Source of the DNA: Saprospiraceae bacterium
GTDB lineage: Bacteria > Bacteroidota > Bacteroidia > Chitinophagales > Saprospiraceae
DNA: 32,344 nucleotides
Direction: 5' to 3'
NCBI GenBank assembly: GCA_013001595.1
Contig: JABDMH010000113.1
Location: forward strand, 1-32,344
The notes beneath the pieces were generated by a model that was not told where the DNA came from, did no database searches, and saw only the letters and a program-made list of their open reading frames with translations. Positions 24,588 to 32,344 of the stretch are shown here, in pieces. The position numbers and the translations under genes were made by a program. The stretch's first letter is position 1, and each line of letters starts with the position of its first letter.

Positions 24588-25172
24588 TTAAAATTCTGTT
24601 TTTAGTTTATTATAAATCATGGCTGTTGGCAAACCCATTACATTGGTGTATGAACCTAGAATTTGGGATATCTTACAATGACCAATCCATTCCTGAATAC
24701 CATAGGATCCAGCCTTATCATATGGCCGATAGTGATCAATGTAATAGTCGATTTCATCAAGATCAATGGGGACGAACCTAACCTCGGTCACATCATGAAA
24801 AATGGACTTATGATGGTCAGATATTAGGCAAACACCGGTAATTACCTCGTGTTTCCTATCGGAAAGTTGCAGAAGCATATTCTGAGCATCATCCCGGTCC
24901 TGAGGTTTTTCCAGTATTCTTCCATCTACCATCACGATTGTGTCACTTCCTAAAATAATCTCTCCATGTAGTTTGAGGGATCTAGCAGCCATGGCTTTTC
25001 TCTCAGCTAGATACTTGGCGACCTGCCTCAAGGGCATAGCCGGAGGAAAGTCCTCGGGAACTTCGACTTTTTGTACCCTGACCGCTAATCCCATTTCGTT
25101 CAAGAGGGCAAGTCGCCGAGGAGAATTGCTTGCCAACAGAATACTTTTACTTAGGTGATTTCGCTTTGACAT
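24588..25172 (-). CDS. maf: Maf family nucleotide pyrophosphatase
   Basis: A 194-residue Maf/YhdE-type nucleoside triphosphate pyrophosphatase. It keeps SILLASNSPRRLALL at residues 10-24 (family signature S-SPRR), ILGSDTIV with the catalytic acidic residue, EKPQDRDDA, HEVITGV and YDKAGSYGIQEWIG near the C-terminus. These identify the dTTP/UTP-type Maf that removes abnormal or excess nucleotides. The start ATG directly abuts the TAG stop of the prenyltransferase gene (TAGATG), so the two genes are translationally coupled. Together with the UbiA-like and KdsC-like genes upstream it forms a leftward three-gene unit of a kind often seen in Bacteroidota. Confidence 0.93.
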   Translation of the reverse strand: MSKRNHLSKSILLASNSPRRLALLNEMGLAVRVQKVEVPEDFPPAMPLRQVAKYLAERKAMAARSLKLHGEIILGSDTIVMVDGRILEKPQDRDDAQNMLLQLSDRKHEVITGVCLISDHHKSIFHDVTEVRFVPIDLDEIDYYIDHYRPYDKAGSYGIQEWIGHCKISQILGSYTNVMGLPTAMIYNKLKTEF

Positions 25173-26138
25173 CTATGAGGTTTGCCAAAAAATAATGAAT
25201 AATACACCCTGCAGCATATACAGTTTTAACCAAAGGGTTATGCGTTTCCACTGAGTGGTTGAATTTGCTTTCATGAAGCCGAGCAAAATAGCTATTGTGG
25301 AGAACAAGAGGCCCAGTAGGTAGTAGAAACCATTCCTTGATAGGTAGTCATCTAGATTGAGGTACATCAATAGTAGAAGACCCAATACGAGGGCGAACGG
25401 CAAAATCACCAGCGCTTTCAAGTGAGCGGTGTCCCAGGTAGTAGCTAGATTATTACTTCCTACCAATCTATCACCTACCACATCTTCCATATCCTTGGCA
25501 ATTTCGCGAATAAAATTGGCGAGGAAAGCAAAAAGGGTAAAAGTCAGGAAATAGCTTATCGTACGAAGAAATACACCGGGATATGTCTGTTTGAGAAATG
25601 TCAGATCTGCCCATGCTCCCGACGCAATAATTAAGATAGTTAGACTGCATAGGGTAGCAATGGATATAGTACCAAGCCAAGGTCTGTACTGCCATTTTTG
25701 CGAGTATAAGTACAGCAATGAAATTGACAATAGCACCAACGCCGGCAGCATCCATGCTCTTGACTGATAAGCAAGATGGAAAGACAGGGCAATCGCGAGT
25801 AGATTTAACCATTGCCAAACTCTTAAAGCGGAATTAGCCGAAATGCCTCTTCCGATGATTAAGCGATTGGGTTTGTTGTAAGCGTCTGATCTGACGTCGC
25901 AGATGTCATTATAGATGTTTCCTCCTGCCAATACCATTGCCGAAATGGCGATGAGCTGTCCCATAAATAGGTCATGAAAAAGGGCAGTTTCGTGCAAGTC
26001 TGCAAAGGTGTCTCTAAGTAAACACTGATAAAAGAGCCACTGGGTTGTCGCAGTGATGATGATGTTCTCCCATCGAATGAGTCGACTCCAGCTAACCAGT
26101 AAGGAAGTACTAAACAGATGTAAGCCCGGTTTATTCAT
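25173..26138 (-). CDS. UbiA-family prenyltransferase (geranylgeranylglycerol-phosphate type)
   Basis: A 321-residue integral membrane prenyltransferase. I start it at the ATG at 26138 (MNKPGLHLFSTSLLVSW) because the longer reading overlaps the upstream phosphatase gene and has no membrane character. About eight to nine hydrophobic helices are evident. The two aspartate-rich motifs that bind prenyl diphosphate and magnesium are intact: NDICDVRSDAYNKPNR at residues 77-92 and REIAKDMEDVVGD in the second half. Relatives in Bacteroidota are commonly annotated as geranylgeranylglycerol-phosphate geranylgeranyltransferases, but the true acceptor (quinone precursor, glycerol phosphate or other) cannot be told from sequence alone. 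It abuts maf and follows the KdsC-like gene by 103 bases. Confidence 0.88.
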   Translation of the reverse strand: MNKPGLHLFSTSLLVSWSRLIRWENIIITATTQWLFYQCLLRDTFADLHETALFHDLFMGQLIAISAMVLAGGNIYNDICDVRSDAYNKPNRLIIGRGISANSALRVWQWLNLLAIALSFHLAYQSRAWMLPALVLLSISLLYLYSQKWQYRPWLGTISIATLCSLTILIIASGAWADLTFLKQTYPGVFLRTISYFLTFTLFAFLANFIREIAKDMEDVVGDRLVGSNNLATTWDTAHLKALVILPFALVLGLLLLMYLNLDDYLSRNGFYYLLGLLFSTIAILLGFMKANSTTQWKRITLWLKLYMLQGVLFIIFWQTS

Positions 26139-26241
26139 GATGGGTTTCCTAGTGAGAATGAAGAACTGCTGACGCTTGCCCTGAATTTGTTGAAGAGTGC
26201 CCGTCCAAGAAGCATATTTTGACTGAGTGCATATTGTCAGT

Positions 26242-26760
26242 CTATAATTGAATATTCGGATATCCTGGCCAGTCGTTTCTAAGTTTGAGCACTTTTTCAA
26301 TGACATCTCGTACACACCCATGCCCGCCTGCATACGGTGATACATAATGAGATAAATCACGTATCTCATCCACCGAATTACTCGGACAGGCAGCTAGTCC
26401 TGCTCGCTTCATAACCGAATAATCTGGCAGGTCGTCACCCATATAGAGGAGGCTATCTTCAGACAATTGGTACTTATTAATATAGTGTAGATATGCCTCC
26501 ATCTTATCCTTCTGACCTAAATATACATCATGCACTCCCAGGTTTGCGAGTCGCTCATGAGCTCCAGGAGTAGTACCTCCACTGATAACCGCTACCCTAT
26601 AACCCTTGGCAGTGGCTGTGCGGATTGCAAATCCATCTCGTACATTCATAATACGTAGCCATAAACCATCGGGATGAACAAGTATCTGGCCATCAGTCAT
26701 GACACCATCGATATCGAAAATAAAATGCTCTACATTTCTAAATTTCTCTAAATAATTCAT
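26242..26760 (-). CDS. KdsC-like HAD-superfamily phosphatase
   Basis: A 172-residue small HAD phosphatase (C0 type, no large cap), starting at the ATG at 26760. Motif I FDIDGVMTDG gives nucleophile Asp16 and acid/base Asp18. NVRDGFAIRTA replaces the usual N-(T/V)RDG of KDO-8-phosphate phosphatases, VAVISGG is motif II, QKDKMEA provides the motif III lysine, and GDDLPDYSVM is motif IV. The C-terminal GGHGCVRDVIEKVL is the KdsC-family tail. It probably dephosphorylates KDO-8-phosphate in lipopolysaccharide core synthesis, although related enzymes act on other sugar phosphates. It is the first gene of the leftward unit with the prenyltransferase and maf. It is divergent from the AAA+ gene at 26854. 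Confidence 0.88.
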   Translation of the reverse strand: MNYLEKFRNVEHFIFDIDGVMTDGQILVHPDGLWLRIMNVRDGFAIRTATAKGYRVAVISGGTTPGAHERLANLGVHDVYLGQKDKMEAYLHYINKYQLSEDSLLYMGDDLPDYSVMKRAGLAACPSNSVDEIRDLSHYVSPYAGGHGCVRDVIEKVLKLRNDWPGYPNIQL

Positions 26761-26853
26761 GCTCAAAGAAAGAAAATAGACTGACCAATATGGATATTAT
26801 TAGGTACTTTTCAGTAGCAGCTGATCACTAAGATATTGAAATGATATATTGGC

Positions 26854-29505
26854 ATGGAACAGAGCGAGCATAAGGAAGGAATCGATCTGGAAAAGAAGTA
26901 CAAGTTTAAGGAGCTTAAGGTTTACGCCTCCACAGAATGGCTTGCTGACAATAAGAAGAAGTACCGCCAGGTTTTTGATCGTTATGAAGTCGCCTATATC
27001 TATGCGGAGTTGTCCTTCTACAATCGACAATTTGATCGCAAGGATTGGCCCATAGCAGTGAAGTTGCGTGCCTTCTCAAATGAACATGGAAAGCGCAAAG
27101 AGCTCTGTGAGCTCATCCTGGAGAAGACGGTGAGCAAGCACGATCCCATCGTCTATCTAAGAGAAGGGTGGGGTAATCGAAATGAGGGATCCTTCTGGAA
27201 AAGAGGTACCTACTGCTGGGAAGTGTGGATAAATGATGTGCATGAAGCCACTAAGTATTTTTACATTGAAGATGCAGATGAGGTCGTTGGTCCTCAGCAT
27301 AATCCATACTTTGACCTGCGGTCGGTACGGGTTTATGAGGGGCCTTTTGATGATGTTCCCGTGCAGGAACGCGTGTATCATGAGGTATTCGAAGATGAGG
27401 AGACCAGGTACATCTACGGTGAGTTCACCTTCAAAAACTTAAATACTGCTCGTCCATGGCAGTGTGAATTCTTTGCCAAGTTTTACAATGGAGCCAGAGA
27501 ACTAAAAGGACAGATCGTTCGGCTGCAAAAGATCGATAAAGGTCAAGATATGGTCACTATAACTGCCGGATGGGGCAGCAATGTGAAGGGTTCGTGGCGT
27601 CCAGGTGATTACACACTAGAACTAGTCTTCATGGATCATCTCCAAGTCGTCGTACCATTCGAAGTGGATAATTGCTTCATCGCCGGCGTACCTGCGGTTC
27701 GAATACCATATCGTAAGCTGCCCATTGTGCTCAATGCTGAAGAAGATCAACATGAGTCTTTTGACGAGGTTCTAGCCAAACTTGATCAACTGATCGGACT
27801 TGGTGAGATTAAAAAGAAGGTAAGAGAGCATGCAAATTACCTTCAATTTTTAAAGCTCAGGCGAGAATTTGGATTTTCTGAAGAAGAGGATATAAACATT
27901 CATAGTGTTTTTATTGGCAATCCTGGAACGGGAAAAACCACTGTTGCCCAAATGATGGGCAAGATCTATCGGAAAATGGGGTTGCTATCTTCTGGGCATG
28001 TACACCAGGTGGATAGGGTAGATTTGGTCGGAGAGTATATTGGACAAACAGCCCCCAAAGTGAAGGAGGCAATCGAAAAGGCTAGGGGAGGGGTATTGTT
28101 TATTGATGAAGCCTATGCGCTGGCCCGCACCAATGATGATACCAAAGATTTTGGCAGGGAGGTCATTGAGATTTTGATGAAAGAAATGTCTAATGGGGCA
28201 GGAGATCTAGCGGTGATAGCTGCTGGCTACCCAAAAGAGATGTTACACTTCCTGAATTCCAATCCAGGACTAAAGTCACGATTTAAACTGGTTTATCGAT
28301 TCTCTGACTATATGCCCCAGGAGCTTGCTGCTATAGCGCAATATGCTTGCACTAAGAAGGAAATTAAATTGACAGCTGCAGCAAGAAAACACATCCAAGA
28401 TTTGATAACCGATGCCTTCAGAAGAAGAGATCGATCCTTCGGTAATGCAAGATTTGTATTTGACCTCCTCGATCAAGCCAAGATTAATTTGGGTCTCAGA
28501 ATTATGAGAAAGGCAAATCATCATGGGTTGAATTCTGATCACCTAAAACTAGTTCGACTCGAAGATGTACAGCGCATTGATATAGCGCCTGCAGAGCAAA
28601 TACCAAAAATTCCAATTGACACCAAGCTGTTGGAGCAGTCATTGAAAGAATTAGATGGCCTTATCGGGATGATAGCTATAAAGAAGGAAATTCATGAGTT
28701 GGTAACCCTGGTGAGGTACTATAGAACCATTGGTAAAAGTGTGATGCACACCTTTAATTTACACACGGTTTTTATTGGAAATCCAGGTACCGGAAAAACT
28801 ACCGTGGCAAGAATCCTAACCAAGATCTACAAGGCACTGGGAATTCTAGAGCGAGGGCACATGGTCGAAACAGATAGACAAGGCCTGGTAGCTGGCTTTG
28901 TGGGCCAGACAGCCATTAAGACAGCAGAACGGATCGATGAAGCCATGGGTGGAGTACTTTTTATTGATGAAGCATATGCCCTGACCTCAGGAAGTTCCGG
29001 TGCATCTTCAGCTGCCGATTATGGAAATGAAGTCGTACAAACCATCTTGAAAAGAATGGAGGATCACCGAGGGGCTTTCTTTGTTTTTGCAGCTGGTTAT
29101 CCGGAAAATATGGAGTCCTTTCTCAAAGCCAATCCGGGGCTGCGCTCCAGATTTGATAAAATATTGCGTTTTAAGGACTATAGCGTCTCAGAATTAGTGG
29201 AGATTGCTCAGCATATGTTTCTGGAAAAAGACTATCAATTGACAGATACTGCTCTTGAGCAGCTCAAAAAGCATTTGTCTTCACTCCATAATTTTCGAGA
29301 TCAGTATTTTGGGAATGCCCGTTCCGTAAGAAATGTCGTAGAACAGGCTATAAAAAGTCAGAATTTACGTATGTCAAACCTGGCCAAAGGTCATGAACAA
29401 GATTCCCGGATTATCCAGCTTGAAGATGTACAGGCCTTTAGGGATGAGACTGATGAATTCATATTTAGCAAGAAGAGAATTGGATTCAGAAGTTCTGATG
29501 GTTGA
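26854..29505 (+). CDS. Tandem CbxX-type AAA+ ATPase with duplicated N-terminal domain
   Basis: An 883-residue cytoplasmic-looking protein. Residues about 16-130 and 150-265 are two copies of one domain, probably beta-rich. They share VY near the start, YIY-E--F-N, W, FA-F-N, and a GWG----GS-W--G-Y--E block, with GWG at 105-107 and 239-241. I do not recognise this domain. Two AAA+ modules of the CbxX/CfqX (CbbX, SpoVK, EccA) group follow. Module 1 has Walker A GNPGTGKTT at 355-363, Walker B VLFIDEAYAL with Asp418-Glu419, and the arginine-finger region NPGLKSRF at 470-477. Module 2 has Walker A at 642-650, Walker B Asp705-Glu706 and NPGLRSRF at 760-767. Both carry FGNAR-V in the lid. All catalytic residues are intact in both, so both should hydrolyse ATP. 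The gene stands alone; no substrate is evident. A remodelling or disassembly role is inferred from the family. Confidence 0.9.
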   Translation: MEQSEHKEGIDLEKKYKFKELKVYASTEWLADNKKKYRQVFDRYEVAYIYAELSFYNRQFDRKDWPIAVKLRAFSNEHGKRKELCELILEKTVSKHDPIVYLREGWGNRNEGSFWKRGTYCWEVWINDVHEATKYFYIEDADEVVGPQHNPYFDLRSVRVYEGPFDDVPVQERVYHEVFEDEETRYIYGEFTFKNLNTARPWQCEFFAKFYNGARELKGQIVRLQKIDKGQDMVTITAGWGSNVKGSWRPGDYTLELVFMDHLQVVVPFEVDNCFIAGVPAVRIPYRKLPIVLNAEEDQHESFDEVLAKLDQLIGLGEIKKKVREHANYLQFLKLRREFGFSEEEDINIHSVFIGNPGTGKTTVAQMMGKIYRKMGLLSSGHVHQVDRVDLVGEYIGQTAPKVKEAIEKARGGVLFIDEAYALARTNDDTKDFGREVIEILMKEMSNGAGDLAVIAAGYPKEMLHFLNSNPGLKSRFKLVYRFSDYMPQELAAIAQYACTKKEIKLTAAARKHIQDLITDAFRRRDRSFGNARFVFDLLDQAKINLGLRIMRKANHHGLNSDHLKLVRLEDVQRIDIAPAEQIPKIPIDTKLLEQSLKELDGLIGMIAIKKEIHELVTLVRYYRTIGKSVMHTFNLHTVFIGNPGTGKTTVARILTKIYKALGILERGHMVETDRQGLVAGFVGQTAIKTAERIDEAMGGVLFIDEAYALTSGSSGASSAADYGNEVVQTILKRMEDHRGAFFVFAAGYPENMESFLKANPGLRSRFDKILRFKDYSVSELVEIAQHMFLEKDYQLTDTALEQLKKHLSSLHNFRDQYFGNARSVRNVVEQAIKSQNLRMSNLAKGHEQDSRIIQLEDVQAFRDETDEFIFSKKRIGFRSSDG

Positions 29506-29674
29506 ATGGATTGGGTGTTTAGAAGTTGAGGAGATGAAAAGATGAAGACTTGCATATTTGGTTAAGGGAGAAGTTTGGACATATCACATCATTTAGCGCG
29601 CTCATCTCATACCTTGACAAATCCAATATACCTTTGAGCACGTTTTTCTGGCCATAGTTTGGCGTCCTATTTAA

Positions 29675-30658
29675 CACTTAGAAACTCGGAGAAATTTCTA
29701 CTTGACACTAAGTAAATATTACGAAAAATCTCGCGACTTTGATGATGCATTGTTCTATCAAAAACTCTATCAAAACGATACAGATTCAATCTATGCCTTG
29801 GAAAATTTGCAGCAAGCTCAAATGCTTGAAGTTCGATATAAGTCGGCCAAAAAAGATTCATAAATTGCTACTCAGCAATTACAAATTTTGCAGCGCACAG
29901 AGCAACGAAATCTCTTTATGATCGGGGCAAGGGCGCTCTTATTACTAGAGTGGTTTCTAGTTTATCGAAATCGACAAAGCCATAAATTGTCTAGTTCGCG
30001 AATCGACATCCTCGAGAAACAACAAAAACTGTTGGCACTGGATTATATAGTCCAAGGACAGGAAGAAGAACGCGAACGCATAGCAAGAGATTTGCATGAC
30101 GGACTCGGAGGAATACTCACTTCGGTCAGACACCAGATACATGCTTTACAAGAACAGATAACTTCTCTTGTAAAAGTCGACATCGCCGGTGATGCTGAAA
30201 AGATGATTATAAAGGCATGTGAGGAGGTCAGACGTATATCTCATGATATGATGCCTGCTTCACTCGTGGACCTGGGATTAGCTGATGCAGTACAAGATCT
30301 TGTTGATGATATTAAAGAACATAAAGACCTAGATATCGATTTGGACACGGAAAGTCAATTGGAAAATATTTCGGATAAAGTCAAAGTCCATCTTTATCGT
30401 ATTATCCAAGAAGTAGCCGACAACACAATCAAACATGCTAAGGCCAATAATCTGTACATTCCAATGGTTGAAAAGGACAATACAATAATATTAGAGATTT
30501 CAGATAATGGGAAGGGATTTGATTATGCAACAGCAAAACTAAAGGATGGCCTAAGATTGAAAAGTATTGAATCTAGAGTAAAATACTTGGAAGGAACTAT
30601 GGACGTAGTTTCCTCTTCCGGAAATGTCTGTGTATATCATATAAAGATTCCGTGCTAA
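29675..30658 (+). pseudogene. Broken TPR-type sensor histidine kinase
   Basis: A remnant of a Bacteroidota sensor kinase with a TPR-type N-terminus. Frame 29675-29860 encodes the last TPR piece and linker (LTLSKYYEKSRDFDDALFYQ, QMLEVRYKSAKKDS). A TAA at 29861-29863 then interrupts it, and the same frame carries on with IATQQLQILQRTEQRN, a membrane helix and the kinase. The kinase keeps the HisKA_3 motif ERIARDLHDGLGG with the phospho-acceptor His and the G1 box DNGKGF. The N box is EVADNTIKHA, with Asp for the first Asn, and the G2 box is altered (KDGLRLKSIESR, later SSGN for SSG-GT). The N-terminal sensor half is missing and no response regulator follows. Truncation, a nonsense codon and eroded ATP-binding motifs together mark it as a decaying gene. 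A TTG restart at 29888 giving a short kinase is conceivable. Confidence 0.78.
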
Positions 30659-30690
30659 AACCTACTACGGGTTCACCATGAGATTAATAT

Positions 30691-30714
30691 AAGTTCTGCG
30701 CTAGAACTTCTGTT
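30691..30714 (+). terminator. Hairpin downstream of the kinase remnant
   Basis: AAGTTCT, loop GCGCT, AGAACTT form a perfect 7-bp stem, 33 bases after the kinase remnant stop, followed by CTGTTTT. The T-run is short, so termination may be weak. Confidence 0.4.
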
Positions 30715-30790
30715 TTAACTACTATTGCCGTGTTGCTGAGATTTTAGATAATATTGATAATTGACTTATAAGGCATTATCGTTTGGTCAA

Positions 30791-30811
30791 TCAATTCTGT
30801 TAAAGAATTGA
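30791..30811 (+). repeat. Inverted repeat upstream of the exported protein gene
   Basis: TCAATTC and GAATTGA, separated by seven bases, form a perfect inverted repeat ending 36 bases before the ATG at 30848. Its place in the promoter region of that gene is compatible with an operator, but no regulator is known. Confidence 0.3.
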
Positions 30812-30847
30812 CTATATTATGGAATTATTTAACTCAAATTCGTACCA

Positions 30848-31618
30848 ATGAAGAACCAGATTACTCATCTAGTGACAATAGTTCTTAGCCTCCTTTTTAC
30901 TTTACAAATCGGAGCTCAGGACATCAGTGTATTTCAATTTCGACAAGTTCCAAATGATAAAGTGAATGAGTTCATTCACCGAGAGACCACTTATTGGGCT
31001 GAAGTAGCGCAGAAAGCTGTCGACAAGGGAGATCTTATCACTTGGGCCTTGTTTCAGAAGGTTGGAGGATATGATATACCCAATTCAAGTAACTTTCTCT
31101 TTATCAATACGGTTAAGGACATCAACGCCAATATGGGTGACATGTGGAATGCGGCGGCTGTTTTTCCAGATGTTCCTGCATCACAATTGAGCACCTGGGA
31201 GATGAGCACTGTGACGAGCCAAGCTTTTGTCAGAATAAATCCAATGGTGGCTGCTGCAAATGCAACCCCGGACGATTTTAATTATGTCAAAATTAATTTT
31301 TGGAAGTCATCCAATCCTGCAGCGTTTGTGGCCTTAGAGCAAGAGCACTGGGCTCCATTTATTAAGGCAGAAATGGCAAAATCAGGCGTATCGCAAGTAG
31401 GTTGGAGTAATGCTGAGATTATTAATCCTAGAGGTCCAAATGTACCTGCTAACTCTATGTCATTTGATATTTATCCCACCCTGGGAGAGCTATTGACACC
31501 AAAATGGTCGGAGGGTGCTACGTTTCCCCAAGAAGGCCTTGCGAAACTGCAAGAAATTACTGAAAGTCGAACGGAAGTCATTTACCGTGTAGTAAAGGTA
31601 GTGTCGGCAAATAATTAA
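30848..31618 (+). CDS. Exported protein with two related halves, unknown function
   Basis: A 256-residue protein with a signal peptide (THLVTIVLSLLFTLQIGA), probably cut before QDISV. The mature part seems to consist of two similar segments. The first has FQFRQVPNDKVNEFIHRE, W, VDKGDLITWALFQKV and NFLFINTVKDI. The second has VKINFWKSSNPAAFVALEQE, W, AKSGVSQVGWSNAEI and SMSFDIYPTLGEL. Each half fits a strand-helix-strand-strand pattern with E---W, a G----W strand and a final strand, reminiscent of dimeric alpha/beta-barrel (NIPSNAP/ABM-like) folds. That would make the protein a self-contained pseudo-dimer (inference). No haem or catalytic motif can be named. Probably periplasmic; no sorting domain. 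It stands alone, with an inverted repeat upstream and a strong terminator downstream, between two decayed genes. Confidence 0.68.
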   Translation: MKNQITHLVTIVLSLLFTLQIGAQDISVFQFRQVPNDKVNEFIHRETTYWAEVAQKAVDKGDLITWALFQKVGGYDIPNSSNFLFINTVKDINANMGDMWNAAAVFPDVPASQLSTWEMSTVTSQAFVRINPMVAAANATPDDFNYVKINFWKSSNPAAFVALEQEHWAPFIKAEMAKSGVSQVGWSNAEIINPRGPNVPANSMSFDIYPTLGELLTPKWSEGATFPQEGLAKLQEITESRTEVIYRVVKVVSANN

Positions 31619-31922
31619 ATTAGTGGGATCACCTTCTTACAAATAGCCTTCACAATTATTTGTGAAGGATATTTTTGAATACGGTCTGTGCGGATCTCGA
31701 GTGCATGATCAAAGTAGGCCTACATAATTGCTTCCATTCCAGAGAGAGTCGGCGCAACTTTACGCATACCTTCCCTAGTATTTCCAATCTTTCGATGGTT
31801 GTCTGTGGGAATTTAGTTACTGCTGGTGAAAGGAATGAAAATTAATTTCCGACCTGCTCATGTTATCCTTAACATCTCAGTAGATTTTTGCATATTTGAG
31901 TTGAAGGTAATTCTTGTCGCAG
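31619..31922. other. 304-base gene-free spacer
   Basis: Apart from the terminator at 31647-31677 I see no gene, RNA or repeat here on either strand. Short open frames exist on both strands but none resembles a known protein. It may hold the promoter of the broken DNA alkylation repair gene, or decayed sequence. Confidence 0.4.
31647..31677 (+). terminator. Rho-independent terminator
   Basis: CCTTCACAA, loop TTAT, TTGTGAAGG make a perfect 9-bp stem with a 4-base loop, directly followed by ATATTTTT. It lies 29 bases after the stop of the exported protein gene at 30848 and is the clearest terminator in the window. Confidence 0.75.
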
Positions 31923-32344
31923 ATGAATACCACCGATGTCTTAATGCTGCTTGAAACTCATAAAAATGAACGCGGAATAGCCAACTGGAATAAACTGACT
32001 GTGGAAGAGAAGAAGCTCAAAAGTTTCGGCATCGGGCTGACCCAGCTGCGAAAATTAGCCAAAAAAATCGGTCAAAATCGTGAGTTGGCTTTGGAGCTTT
32101 GGAAAAGTCAATATTATGATGCCAAAGTTATCTCTTTACTGATAGATGATCCAAAACACGTCACTGAATAGCAAGAAGCGACTCAGGTGGAAGAATTGGA
32201 TGGTGGATATTTATCCCATGTTTTTCTTCCTGTGACGCAACGCTTGCCAAAACTTCATTTACTAGAGAATTAGCGGATAAGTGGATGGTGAGTAAGATCC
32301 CATTAGACGGAGCTGGGGATATGGCTTATTATTTGAAATGTCTA
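31923..32344 (+). pseudogene. DNA alkylation repair protein (AlkD-like family), broken and partial
   Basis: The first 83 codons from the ATG at 31923 (MNTTDVLMLLETHKNERG, FGIGLTQLRKLAKKIG, YDAKVISLLIDDP) match the DNA alkylation repair HEAT-repeat family, which excises alkylated bases. Three lesions follow. First, a TAG at 32169-32171 replaces a residue in VTE-Q---QVEELDGGYLSHV, which continues in the same frame. Second, near 32221-32230 the similarity moves to another frame (CDATLAKTSFTRELADKWMV). Third, near 32295 it moves to the last frame (DPIRRSWGYGLLFEMS). Each shift is explained by one lost base: a T in the run at 32221-32225, and a G before GATCCC at 32296. The gene runs off the window. 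Three independent lesions make a pseudogene far more likely than sequencing error. Confidence 0.82.

Noticed and set aside
26139-26369. N-terminal extension of the prenyltransferase
   Set aside because: The extra 77 residues overlap the phosphatase gene in another frame and are not membrane-like; the ATG at 26138 gives the normal family start.
31680-31913. Short open frames that might be a remnant gene or transposase scar
   Set aside because: No frame on either strand gives a recognisable motif, and no terminal inverted repeats or target duplications are visible.
1-32344. tRNA, rRNA, CRISPR arrays, insertion sequences or prophage genes
   Set aside because: No T-loop-like GGTTCGAATCC segments, regular repeats, transposase or phage motifs were seen on either strand.

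Overview
This window is chromosomal DNA of a Bacteroidota bacterium, most likely from the Saprospiraceae or a related lineage. Three kinds of evidence support this. Several secreted proteins end in type IX secretion sorting domains: a type A tail on the peroxidase at 9787-11712, and a gliding-motility-type (CHU_C) tail with a CDNGIDDDNNGLVD motif on the protein at 16017-17612. TAnnTTTG promoter boxes precede several genes. LeuA is the short form, and there is a DUF5916 barrel protein. There are no rRNA or tRNA genes, no CRISPR array and no complete insertion sequence.

Layout. 1-557: the start of an ammonium transporter gene and its P-II regulator, reading left. 739-8531: a complete leucine operon (leuA-leuC-leuD-leuB, reading left), bracketed by two full-length paralogous genes of unknown function that read right. 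8566-14724: an HMG-CoA lyase family enzyme, a small membrane protein, a secreted animal-type haem peroxidase, dihydrolipoamide dehydrogenase, a small exported protein and Mog. 14821-20327: a DUF4403-like protein, two type IX cargo proteins, and a Tat-exported alpha/beta hydrolase paired with a small exported protein. 20492-24562: a DUF5916 outer-membrane protein, folD and prmA. 24588-26760: maf, a UbiA-type prenyltransferase and a KdsC-like phosphatase in one leftward run. 26854-29505: a large tandem AAA+ ATPase of the CbxX type. 29675-32344: an area of gene decay. It holds a broken sensor kinase and a DNA alkylation repair gene with three disabling lesions, on either side of an intact small exported protein.

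How the genes fit together. The leucine operon makes leucine from 2-ketoisovalerate. Its LeuA lacks the usual leucine-sensing domain, so control probably lies elsewhere; a short leucine-containing ORF in the leader and the two flanking paralogs are possible but unproven players. P-II and Amt form the usual ammonium uptake unit, but this P-II has lost the tyrosine used for uridylylation. The rest is housekeeping genes mixed with envelope and secreted proteins.

The best candidate for an undescribed system is the 883-residue ATPase. It joins two CbxX-type AAA+ modules to a twice-repeated, probably beta-rich N-terminal domain that I do not recognise. The paralog pair around the leucine operon comes second. 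All calls come from reading the sequence; no database search was possible.
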